DNA of 64,000 nucleotides from Gnetum montanum (Eukaryota > Streptophyta > Gnetopsida > Gnetales > Gnetaceae), in contig MNCI01006866.1 of NCBI GenBank assembly GCA_015680685.1, forward strand, positions 162,119 through 226,118, written 5' to 3'. Of the stretch, positions 1 through 9,679 are shown in pieces. The notes beneath the pieces are model-generated. The model was not told the origin of the DNA. It did not search any database and saw only the letters and a program-made list of their open reading frames with translations. Both the position numbers and the translations under genes were made by a program. How positions within the stretch are numbered: position 1 is the stretch's first letter; each line of letters opens with the position of its first letter.

Positions 1-132
1 AAGACAGTGAACTGCAACCTAAGGTTAATGATCTAGGTGCCACAGCTAGTCCGTCTGCGGAGTTCGACTGGATCGCGCGTGAGAATGCTCGTATTCATAT
101 GGTTGAGTGTAGGGGTACCTCGCCACTCATCA
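1..132 (+). repeat. 3' end of a TRG-family LTR
   Basis: This is the right-hand end of an LTR of the TGATG...CATCA family. It contains the family's terminal block (GGTTGAGTGTAGGGGTACC, then CCACTCATCA) also seen at the ends of the solo LTR at 12225-13067 and the TRG-4 5' LTR. No Asp-tRNA-type primer site follows, so it is either the 3' LTR of an element lying to the left or a solo LTR. The bases after it, AAGAG at 133-137, would be the target duplication, but the left end lies outside the window. Confidence 0.85.
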
Positions 133-257
133 AAGAGCATTTGGAATATTTTTAAATTTTAAATTTTGATTCAAACCCTTTTTTTTAGTAGATCATATGT
201 AACATATAATATATGAGACTTTGCTTTTACTTTTATGTGGTATGAATAGGAAAGCAA
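133..257. other. AT-rich interval, nothing recognised
   Basis: This AT-rich stretch lies between the truncated TRG LTR and the left LTR of Tekay-A. By position it should be the left-hand continuation of the older Tekay-F element into which Tekay-A inserted, but I cannot see gag or pol similarity. AGCAA at 253-257, just before the Tekay-A LTR, may be one copy of its target duplication (ATCAA at 26953-26957 on the other side, one mismatch). Confidence 0.4.
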
Positions 258-654
258 TGTAACACCCCACCCTAGCGAGGGTAGGGTGATGCCTAGGATC
301 AAGTAATCGTAGAATGGAAGCATGAGAACTAAAACCAATAATGTGCAGAATACATGATATCCAAGAAGGTCAAATGATATAGAAATTTCCTCCCAAACCA
401 AAAACTAAACATAGCTATCACTTTACCAAAATGCATGTCTCTACATAACTCAAACTATGCACTACTTTGCTGAAATACAAAAAACACATAAACCTCATCA
501 TCATATATAGAAGAGTACAGAGAGTTTCATACAATGATATCTAGTTCACACTACTGTACATGAAAATATACAGTAACTAAGCACTGAAGGATTTCCCCTC
601 CTCTACTCTCTTTCTCCATGCTCGTCTAGGCTCCTATGCCTTTCACTTGTAATC
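258..654 (-). repeat. Tekay-A 3' LTR, distal part
   Basis: This is the piece of the Tekay-A 3' LTR left of the TRG-1 insertion. It starts TGTAACACCCCACCCTAGCG and aligns with the start of the Tekay-A 5' LTR at 24225 (same motif, then GTAGGGTGATGCCTAGGATC). The match runs to the TRG-1 insertion point, and in the other LTR the sequence continues uninterrupted near 24620, which serves as an empty-site control for TRG-1. Confidence 0.88.
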
Positions 655-1525
655 TGATGAGTGGTGAGGTACCCCTACATTCAACCATACAAATATGAGC
701 GTACACACATGATCCGGTCGAACTTCGCAGATGGACTAGTTGTGGTATCTAGATAGTTACACGTTGATTGCAGTTCACTATCTTCCCACCTAGACTAGTA
801 TTTGCTTTATCACATATGGTTTAGTCCAGAGTGAGGTGTATGATGTGTTTCCTATCATTATGCTACTTTTAAGGGCAATTGAGAATAACTTGTTTAAGCT
901 AATAGGGAATGGAAGAAGAGAATCTAAGCTAGCCTAAGTGCAATGAGCATCCATCCTTAATCATTCATACACATCTTGGACCTTGTGTACTACTACTAGG
1001 ATTACCAAGCGCATGTTACTTAAGCACTCCTAGATATACTATTGGGACACCAAGTAGTCACACTTAAATGCTCATGATTAAGTCGTACTCATTCCACATT
1101 AACAGCATGAAATGTAAATGACAAGAAAGTAAATATTAACTAAAGAAAATAGTAAATAACAATTAACAATGAAAGTAATTAAGAGCTAAGTGGATGCTAC
1201 AATGATGAAGTAATCTCGATCTTTATTGCTGGTAATGTGCATGTCCAAGTATGTCACACTCGAATAAAATTTCCGTACAATTACAATAATCACACTATGA
1301 GCATGCACTAGGGAAAGAATTGAAATGAACAAAGAGACTCTACTTCTACCTTCTAACTCTAACCCCCCTTTTTCCTGTGTTCCCAAATGTGTATTTATAG
1401 GCTCACACAGGAATCATGATATTGTGTATCTAATATCATTATTCAGGTCACGATATCACATACCCGATATCATGGATCCAATATCGCGAGTCCAATATCA
1501 GAGTCTGACAAATCATGGTTCATCA
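655..1525 (-). repeat. TRG-1 3' LTR
   Basis: This is an 871-bp LTR with ends TGATGAGTGG and GTTCATCA on the plus strand. In its own direction it opens with a U3 of about 126 bp holding repeated GATAT(C/T) motifs (about 1415-1505), followed by a TATAAATA box at 1392-1399. It pairs with 8810-9679. The polypurine tract lies directly to its right at 1526-1535, which identifies it as the 3' LTR. Confidence 0.92.
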
Positions 1526-1535
1526 TACCCCCATG
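1526..1535 (-). promoter_or_regulatory. TRG-1 polypurine tract
   Basis: TACCCCCATG on the plus strand is CATGGGGGTA in the element's direction and abuts the LTR start. The same ten bases abut the 3' LTRs of TRG-2 (16859), TRG-3 (32476) and TRG-4 (63624-63633). This is the expected site and composition for the plus-strand primer of an LTR retrotransposon. Confidence 0.85.
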
Positions 1536-1709
1536 ACTAAATGAAAACTCGTCCTCGAGTTGAACAAAATGAGAACAAGCCTAATTGATTACATAGTGGA
1601 TAGGTATGAGATTATTGACTAACTTGGAATTTATTCATCAGTGGAGAATTGAACATGACAAAATTGGGACACAAACACAAAATTACAAAATTACAAAATT
1701 TATTGGAAC

Positions 1710-4500
1710 TCATGTGGTTCCTACTGGTAGTGGTTCCTCCATGGGTCTCTTCCCCTTGTCTTGTGCTCCAGGTTTTGGAATTTGATGGCTTTGAAGGAGT
1801 GCCTGGAGCTTTTCCTCTTCGGTTTGGGGGTCTTGTGCCATCCATGCTAATGCACCAATGTTTGATGGAGTCAGCACTTCCCATGGACATGATAGTTGTA
1901 GACACATCTAATTAGCCTTGACATACGAAGTCGCAAATAGCTGTTGTTCCTCTTCATAGGCTTTGGCTTTGTCCTTGTATTCTTGATAATTCGTGAGCTA
2001 TCAAGCCAAGTCTAGCACAACATCCTTTTGTCCATGGTAGCTAGCCTTGACCACCTCTAACTCAGAATTTTCCACTTCTAATTTCTACAGTGTCTTCTTG
2101 TGCTTGCAAAATTCTATTTCATACTTCACGTAAGTGGTTGCTACCTGCTTCTCTAGCTCTGTTCTCGGGTGTCCTACTGTTAACATGGCCAAGTTGGCAT
2201 ACCGCAGGTTTGCCAACTCTATGTACTCTGTAAGATCCTGTATTTGTATGTCCCAGCTTTTGAGTTCTACTTGGTGGATGAATGCATAAGTATCCAATAT
2301 GGTTTGCCAATTAGTATTTTGAGCACTGAGAGTGTTGATGTGGGCTTTGGCCATATATATTTCTTTTTCAATTACTTGCTTGTACATCCTCACCTGGTCC
2401 CTGAAGTGTTCCTTTAGTTTCTCATGTCGCTTGGCCTCGTTTTATCATGTGTTTATTTTAATTACTATCTTTTGACTGACTGCACGTACCTCCTCCATTG
2501 AAAGGGTTCGATTTTCTCTAGCTAAGCGATTCATATCCTGGTTGACCCTGACTAATTGTTCTCATAACTGCTGAAAATTTTCTTCGAGAACATTCTTTTG
2601 TGTTTTCATGGTGGTCAACTGGAGATTGTCTGTAGCAAGCTATTTATTCTCATCTTGCAAGGCCTTGAGTGCTTTAGCATGTGCATATGTCTGAGCTTGT
2701 GCCTTAGAAGCATCCCAATCAACCTTCTCTTTCTCCTTCACCACTCTTTTATTTTCTACCAACAATTTATTAAGCTACTTTGTCCTGAAAGACTCTAGCT
2801 GGTCTATGGGGATGAATTGAGATGGGTCCTGCTATGCAACTTACAGGGTGACAAGCTTCTCTTGGAGTCTTTCCAACTCTGCATTTGCATGCTCGACCTT
2901 GATCTCTACCATAATTGGATTCCCTTTAGTGGAGATGAGGTCTGATTGAGTTGTTATGACATCTTGAGGGATGTCAAATAGGGACATCATCACTTGTCCT
3001 GTCTACAACAACTAATCGAGAACATCCTAATGCTCCATAGGAGTCATCAAGGGACCAGCCAAATTTTGAGCATCGTGTGCTCCCATAAGGTCTACCAGTG
3101 ACACAATAGGAACATTGAATGATTCTTTTATGTGATCCATGCCCACTTCTGCAACTCCCACTTCATCTTGGTGCTGCATGATCACTACTATGGCCCCTTC
3201 ACTAGTTTCTAATTGTACCTAAAAAGATGCAATGTTCCCTGATATCTGTTGTGACCAATGTGATTCCCCTCCTCCTATTTGGATTAACACCTCACTCTGT
3301 GTGTGATTGATTGAGATCGTGGATCGTACGATATCATCTATGACCTGGAAGAGGTTGGTCTCATCACAACTTCTCGAGCTGATTGTTTCAGTGATGGCCC
3401 TGAGATGGCTCATCGATGATCGATAATCTTGTGACGGTGGCCGTGGTTGGTCTTGCTAGCCTATGTTGGGTCCCGCTTCCTATTGTTGACTAGGCCTTAT
3501 GCTTGGGAGTTGGCTAAGCCTTGCAGTTTGAGTTGTAGTGGGCCCCACCTTCTGTTCTTGTTTAGGCTCCAATGTCTCACCAGCACTTTTCCATGGGGTT
3601 GGTGGCTTCAATAGTTTAGCAAATGAAGAATTTTGGGCCTTTTGAGGACATCATTGGTGTACCCCAGAATCCCAGCACGCCGGCATAGCTTCCTAATGAG
3701 ATAAGGGAAGGGCAATGTGAATTTCCCTATCTTGTGCTCTTCGAACAACCTCAAAATCTCTGTTAGATATATATGGGGTAGGTTGGCATTAACCTTACCC
3801 ATCAATATTGCACTTCCTCTAGCTGCATATGTAGAGATTCTATTCAGCCATTTTATGGGAAAGATGTGATATGTACCAATCTTGAAATAGATCCTCTCTT
3901 TCAATGTCAGCTCTCCATACGCCTTGTCTTCTTTGCCATACACCCTTTTCAACCAAATCTTCCGTGCATCAACATTGGAGCAAGTGGGTAGGTGAGCAAA
4001 TTTTGGCCCTGTATTCAGAAGATTCAACACTTTCGAAATGGCTTTGATAGAGAAATCTACAGAAACACCACTAATATCAACTGTGGTGCCTTTTTCTTTA
4101 TTGTGCCAAAATTGGTATGTCTCTCCCAGGTACCATGCACCACTTTCAAAGAGGATAAGCCATAATGGGGATCCCTTGAGTTGGTCCTTGACTACCTTAG
4201 GAGTGAACTCTGTGAAAGGTCCAAAGTTAAACTACACTATCACCGCTGCTGACGTGGACCTTTCATGAATTTCCTGAACACACTCTAGGAACAATGTGAG
4301 ATGTTGTCCCTATTCAAGTGCTCCCCTGGCTCTCCTTTAGCCTATCCCCATTGCACAGTAACAGGAGGCTCTTGATGGATGCTAAGTGATTGTGCCTCTT
4401 ATTCTATATGTTCCTTGAGAGACGCCTGGCCTTTGCCTCTCCTTAGTTCTTTGGATGTACCTTGAGAGGGTCCTCCTTGCTGCCCTCTTTTAGGGGCTAT
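1710..4500 (-). pseudogene. Decayed accessory gene of TRG-1: globular N-terminal part plus long coiled coil
   Basis: This is not a gag or pol protein and I do not recognise the family. Reading leftward, a likely start (now ATA at 4500-4498) is followed by a basic N-terminus APKRGQQGGPSQG. A globular part follows (4310-3608) with segments such as SGAWYLGETYQFW and RVYGKEDKAYGELTLKER. After a proline- and glutamine-rich linker (3600-3420), a long charged, heptad-like segment runs from about 2990 to 1950 (KALKALQDENK, EKEIYMAKAHINTLSAQN). The end is KGKRPMEEPLPVGTT and a stop at 1710. Roughly ten in-frame stops and at least one frameshift interrupt it. Several stops sit where a glutamine or arginine codon is expected. 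It has the layout of accessory ORFs of large plant retrotransposons, or it may be a captured host gene. Confidence 0.62.
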
Positions 4501-4812
4501 TTGTGATCACACGGAGCCATCTATTAGTAAGGTTATTTACAAAATTTGACTTATACCCTTACTTCTTACCTTTAATGAATTTTTTTCTTGTTTAGTGTGA
4601 TCCAAAGTTAGGAAATTTTATGAAAATGTCCCCTAAAAGTTTTGATATTAGGCCCAATTTGATTAGGTGGCTCCAAAAATTAATTTTCATTGTATGAGTG
4701 AAGAGATAAATTTGATTTGGAAACATGTTTAATAGTTTTGATGGTCATTTACCCTTTATGATATCCTTCGGGCGATGATGAATTTCGAAAAAATTATGTG
4801 CAACTTGGAGTG
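4501..4812. other. AT-rich leader between promoter-like array and accessory gene of TRG-1
   Basis: There is no ORF of note here. In the element's direction this would be the 5' leader, or an intron, of the accessory gene. I see no further motif that I can support. Confidence 0.35.
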
Positions 4813-4827
4813 TACCCTTCCCCCATG
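4813..4827 (-). promoter_or_regulatory. Internal polypurine-like motif 2 of TRG-1
   Basis: The plus strand reads TACCCTTCCCCCATG followed by ACTAA, so the element strand has TTAGTCATGGGGGAAGGGTA. It matches the true polypurine tract in its CATGGGGG core and in the flanking TTAGT. Equivalent copies are at 17421-17429 (TRG-2), 33024-33033 (TRG-3) and 63065-63079 (TRG-4). It marks the right-hand edge of the accessory-gene slot. Confidence 0.55.
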
Positions 4828-5006
4828 ACTAAGCTAAACACTTTGCGTTTAGACAGGTTTAATCAAAATGGGAATCGAAGCATTAACAAGCAAGTTATGG
4901 ATGTTTGAACGATAGGTGTGCAAGCTAGCAAATTTGTGGAAGAAAATTTGAATAACTCCCCTCACATGAACAATGCAAAATGATGTTGATGTGTGCGGGA
5001 GGTCCA

Positions 5007-5130
5007 TATATATAGTTTTTATGGACACGATGTTGTGTACCTGATAGCACGGACCCGATATTGCATTGAACCCGATATTAGGTACCCAATATTGTGTTGG
5101 ACCTAATATTGGGTACCCAATATCGTGGCC
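5007..5130 (-). promoter_or_regulatory. U3-like promoter inside TRG-1: GATAT array plus TATA box
   Basis: On the minus strand, several GATATT/GATATC/AATATT motifs separated by GGGTACC or GGTCC (5130 to about 5028) lead into TATATATA at 5014-5007. This is the layout of the family's LTR U3 (GATAT array, then TATA box), but diverged, and here it lies upstream of the accessory gene rather than at an LTR. The simplest reading is a captured or duplicated LTR promoter that drove the accessory gene. Function is inferred from layout only. Confidence 0.5.
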
Positions 5131-5149
5131 TATTGAAAATAGGGTACTT

Positions 5150-6644
5150 GGTAAAATTGATGAATTTTTGAAACTCCAAGGCCAAAAATGAAGGATTTTA
5201 GTTTAACTGAAAAGGTCTAGGGTAACATCAAATAGATTGGAAGGCACCAATAGTATAATGAAGTAGAATTTGGCAAGGAAGTTCATGAATAAGATGAGGA
5301 AAAAGGGCATGTTTTGGTGCATAGGAACGTTTGAATTAAAAGGATGATAAGGGAAAGAATAACATTGACAATGTAGTATTCGGAGGGTATAAAGTGATGT
5401 GATGATGATGTGCATTGAGTGTAAATTACAAAGGTTACGCAAGTGGGTCCTCCCCAGAGTAGGTTCCTACCTATGATGCCCTTACATAACCACCTTGGAA
5501 AATGTTCGTAGGCACTAAAAGGTGAAAAGTAATCCACACTAATTTCACAAAACACACATATGTAACTACCACCATAATGAGGTATGAGTTCAATGATACA
5601 TAAGACACAAGTCACAAATACATGAACAATGAGATGAGGTGAATTTTAGAAGGGATCGCAGAGATTGGGACGTGAGGTAATTGACCCAGGGCACAATGAA
5701 TCCTAAGTGTAGTGCATGATTAATGTGTCATTAGCTTGTCACTCTGAAATTATGACCAAGTCCATTCCTCCAATCAGTGACATCGCATTGTTTTATCCAA
5801 TGATGATCAACTATAAGAGCATCATAATAGTAAGGCATACGATCACTTAGCGTTCTATCCAAGGGAGGAGTGATTTGAAATCTGTGGCACACACACACAT
5901 TTTTTTTCTTTTGATTTTTTTTCTTATGTGGTTCATCTTTCTTCTTCTTCTCTCCACACACATACACACACACCCCCACCCTTTTTTTTCTTTTTTTTTT
6001 CTTTCTAGCCACTTTGGCACTTTGTCCTTTCCAATAGTGAACCAGAGAAGTTGCCAACCTTTAGACATGGGTGCATGTATTTCTAATGGGATCCTAGAAT
6101 AGCATTAAGTTTCTATTGAGTGCATTTATTACTCTTACTCCAATTTTTCATTAGATCTACAAGGATCTTAGTATAACCAAGCTACATGATAGCACCTTAC
6201 AGATGTTACTAAAGAGAATCCACAAGTCTCCTTGATGTCACACCCTGGCCATTCCCTCTTAGTTCATCATTTTTCACTCTAGGCATAATGAGCACAAAAT
6301 TATTTTTAAGTTTTTAGGATGTCAAGAACATCATTGTACCAAGAGTAGAACCTCTTATTAATAAAATGGTTAGGTGGATGTGGTGAGCTTGCTATCCAAA
6401 TAATTAGTTACTCGAGACTTGATAGTAGAGAACAACACCTCAACCAATGAGTCACATGAGTATTTTATTCATAGATGAGATTACCCATTGAAAGATAAAA
6501 AGATAAAACAATAAATAAAAAGATGAACTAACCAATAAAAAGATAAAACATCAAATTGAAAAAGAAATGAAAAATTGGAAAACAAAAATTGTAAAATTTG
6601 AAGAAAACGAAAAACATTTATTAATCCTGCTTGTTACAATGGAG
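5150..6644 (-). other. TRG-1 non-coding 3' region shared with the family
   Basis: There are no credible ORFs. Blocks match the 3' regions of TRG-2 to TRG-4: AGTGGGTCCTCC near 5433 (17610 in TRG-2), a block near 5760 related to the CAGTGACTTCGCATTAAT block near 17935, CA-rich and T-rich simple sequence at 5885-6000, and GTCACACCCT near 6238 (18318 in TRG-2). The shared order shows it is part of the element. A polypurine-like motif (GGTATTCCCCCATA on the plus strand, 6645-6658) marks its start in the element's direction. Confidence 0.6.
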
Positions 6645-7199
6645 GGTATTCCCCCATAACTAAAATTTTGATCATGGCGAGGATTAATAAATGGAAGGTT
6701 TGGATCCATGCATTTTGGAAATATTGGGACCTGATCATATTCGACCCATTGGGTGTCTTTTGCTGTGGTGGTTGGAATGTACCAAAATTGGAGTTCACAC
6801 ACTCATTAAAGTTGACATAGTGGGCCAAGTTATAAAATGGGATTAATTAATAAGGAGTTGACCCACTATGGCACCCCTAACCATAAGATGGTACACAAGG
6901 ATCAATATGTCTCCCTACATGGCTATATTCATTGGGCCACATGGTTGCTGGAGTATTGATTGGTGGCCCTAATAAGATAGCAAGAGGCATTGTATCGAGG
7001 AGAGTAATCCATTACAACATTGAACTTGTGCTAGGTTAAAGGATGCAGTGGTCTTGAAACTATGTTGTCCCTTTCTACAGTCATGTCTAAAGAAGGAACA
7101 CCTTTGATGTGGTGGAGGGTTCCCACTGTTGTTGACAGTAGCAGCACAAGTAATGTTTGTGGGTCAATGATGTGGTGCAAAACCTACTAGTACTACTAG

Positions 7200-8675
7200 T
7201 GGTGATGTAGAAAGAGGAAAAGGATGAGAATATTGAATTTAAGGAAAATCGTAAGGCACATGAGGGGGTGATTTTGTTGGAGAGGACATGGGCTGATAGT
7301 ACTTAGGAGAATGATAATGATGTGGTGAGATAGAGGATGTTGACCTGGTTGGGAAAATAGGGTGTTGAACATGATAAGCGTTTGGCATTGGGACATACAA
7401 AGGGTATGGTTGATTTGGTGGTGGCCTCCCCCACAATTGGGATTTTTGACACTATGCTTGAATACAGTAATTCTGTATGAAGTCTGGATGTAACACTCCT
7501 CCCCAATGCTCATGTAAATGTAACAAGATTGAGCATTGACCTTTGGGATGATCATACAAGCAAATGTTACATTGATATGTATGATTAGCAGTTGAGCTCC
7601 TATTCTCATTGTCTTCAATCCTTCGTTCTAATTGTTGTGTGGTGTCCTATCTTGTTTTGTGGTTCATCATGGTTCTACCTCTAATAATGTTGGCATATTC
7701 TCCATATTTTTCATACATCCATTCCATCATCTTATTGATCTTTGCCTTAATTTCATCTAGTGATTGTAGCATTAGCAAACATGGTTTCTTCTCTTTGAGA
7801 TGAGTTGATTTTTCCTCTTCCTAATTATGGACCTTTGTTAAATTGAGATTTTGGTCCCATTGGGATTTTTCAACATTATCCCATTTAGCCATTTCTCCTT
7901 CTTCCTTTGCTACCCACTTAATAAGCTCTTGGAATTGGTGGTTTTTTAGCTCATATAAATAACCTGGGGCATACATCCCTAGGGTTTCCCTTATTTTATT
8001 ACGGAGCCCACCCATGATGTGATACATTATCCTTTCCTCAGAGAACCCATATCCTGGGTAGTTGTTTAACAATGCATAATATCTTTCTAAGTCCATGTTC
8101 AAGGGTTCATGTTGTGCTTGTTTCCACTCTTGGATTTGTTTCCTCAAGGCTGACACTCTTGCATAGATTTGATATCTTTCATTGAAGAGTTCTACCATTG
8201 TTGGCTAATGTCATATTAATTTTGGTTTTAAGGACCTGTACCATACTTTTTCTTGGACAACAAGTGTCGTAGGAAAGAGCTTAATTTTTTGCCACCCATT
8301 ATCAATATTGTTCCATACACAAGCATCAAGGAAGGCTTGTAAATGATGTTGCAAATCTAAATCATAGCCTCCTGAAAATTTGGGAAAGTTGTTTAAATCA
8401 AGCCGAGGTAGACGACCTTCCTTACGATGCTTGTGGGATATTCGAACAGCCTCTTGTATATGCATTAGGCTCTTAGTGGCCAATAGGGGTTCATCATCAC
8501 TAGGTAGGTTATGCATTTGTGAGTTGGGATGATGTTGTCTTCATTTATGTACACAGGAGACCCCTACATCAAATTGAGTACTCCAAAATTTGTCTTCATC
8601 ATCATATAATTTGTTGGTTCTCCAATGAATTTCCTTACTAGTTGTTGCATTATCATAGTCTTTTAAGAGAGACAT
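7200..8675 (-). pseudogene. gag: TRG-1 gag (broken)
   Basis: This is an Athila-like gag read leftward. The probable start is ATG at 8675-8673 (MSLLKDYDNATTS); an in-frame TGA follows near 8549. The capsid-like core continues at 8516-8211 (PRLDLNNFPKFSGGYDLDLQHHLQAF) and, after stops, at 8198-7821 (ELFNERYQIYARVSALRKQ). A zinc-knuckle-like motif CNICLYDHPKGQC follows near 7540-7580, and then a proline-, histidine- and tyrosine-rich tail. The same motifs in the same order are found in the gag of TRG-2, -3 and -4. No protease active site follows before the polypurine-like motif at 6645-6658, although the other three copies have one. Confidence 0.78.
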
Positions 8676-8790
8676 AGTTGTGAATTTGTGTGTGACTTAA
8701 TTGAAATCAAGTTCTTTTCCAAGAGATATATCATGAAGGCTTTATTACAGTGATCTTGTATGATATAACTAATCTAAATAACTAGCCTTG

Positions 8791-8808
8791 TCCCTAACAA
8801 TAATGCTA
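8791..8808 (-). promoter_or_regulatory. TRG-1 primer-binding site (decayed, Asp-tRNA type)
   Basis: In the element's direction this reads TAGCATTATTGTTAGGGA, one base after the 5' LTR end. Compared with TGGCGCCGTTGCCGGGGA, the usual Athila-type site complementary to the 3' end of tRNA-Asp, there are eight differences and every one is C-to-T or G-to-A. The other TRG copies keep much better matches. Confidence 0.75.
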
Positions 8809-8809
8809 A

Positions 8810-9679
8810 TGATGAGTGGTGAGGTATCCCTACACTCAACCATACAAATATGAGTGTTCATGCATGATCTGGTCGAACTTTGTAGATGGACTAGTTGTGA
8901 TATCTAGATAGTTACATGTTGATCGTAGTTTGCTATCTTCCCACCTGGACTAGTATTTACTTTTTCACATATGATTTAGTCCAAAGTGAGGTGTATGATG
9001 TGTTTCCTATCACTATGCTACTCTTAAGGGCAATTGACAATAACTTGTTTAAGCTAATAGGGAATGGGAGAAGAGAATCTAAGCTAGCCTAAGTGTAATG
9101 AGCATCTATCCTTAATCATTCATACACATCTTGGACCTCATGTACTACTGCTGGGATTACCAAGTGCATGTTACTTAAGCACTCCTAGATACACTACTAG
9201 GATATCAAGTAGTCACACTTAAATGCTTATGATTAAGTTGTACTCATTTCGCATTAATAGCATGAAATGTAAATGACAATAAAATAAATATTAAATAAAG
9301 AAAACAATAAATAATAATTAACAATGAAAGTAATTAAGAGCTAAGTGGATGCTGCAATGATGAAGTAATCTTGATCTTTATTGCTGGTCATGTGCATGTC
9401 CAAGTACGTCACACTTGAATAAAGGTTCTATACAATTACAATCATCACACTGCAGGCATGCATTGGGGAAAGAATTGAAATGAACAAAGAATGAACAAAG
9501 AGATTCTACTTCTACCTACTAACTCTGATCCCCCCCTTTTTCCTGTGCACCCAATGTGTATTTATAGGCTCACACAAGAATCACGATATCATGTATCTAA
9601 TATTGTTATTCAAGTTGTGATATTCACAGATTCGATATCGTGGGTCTGATATTGGAGCCTGAAAAATCATGGTTCATCA
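8810..9679 (-). repeat. TRG-1 5' LTR
   Basis: This is an 870-bp partner of the LTR at 655-1525, with ends TGATGAGTGG and GTTCATCA. It differs by scattered substitutions and small indels, for example a short duplication of ATGAACAAAGA near 9478-9500. The TAATC target duplication follows at 9680-9684. Confidence 0.9.

Larger units (their letters stand above)
655..9679 (-). mobile_element. TRG-1: non-autonomous gag-bearing LTR element with an accessory gene
   Basis: This is a complete 9.0 kb element read leftward. Its boundaries are LTRs of 870-871 bp with TGATG/CATCA ends and a perfect 5-bp target duplication, TAATC, at 650-654 and 9680-9684. Order in its own direction: 5' LTR, decayed Asp-tRNA-type primer site, gag pseudogene, polypurine-like motif, AT-rich 3' region, U3-like promoter array, second polypurine-like motif, accessory gene 4500-1710, polypurine tract, 3' LTR. 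I find no protease, reverse transcriptase, RNase H or integrase. Its internal region (7284 bp) is about 1.9 kb longer than in TRG-2, -3 and -4, mostly because of the accessory gene. It would need enzymes supplied by another element. Confidence 0.9.
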
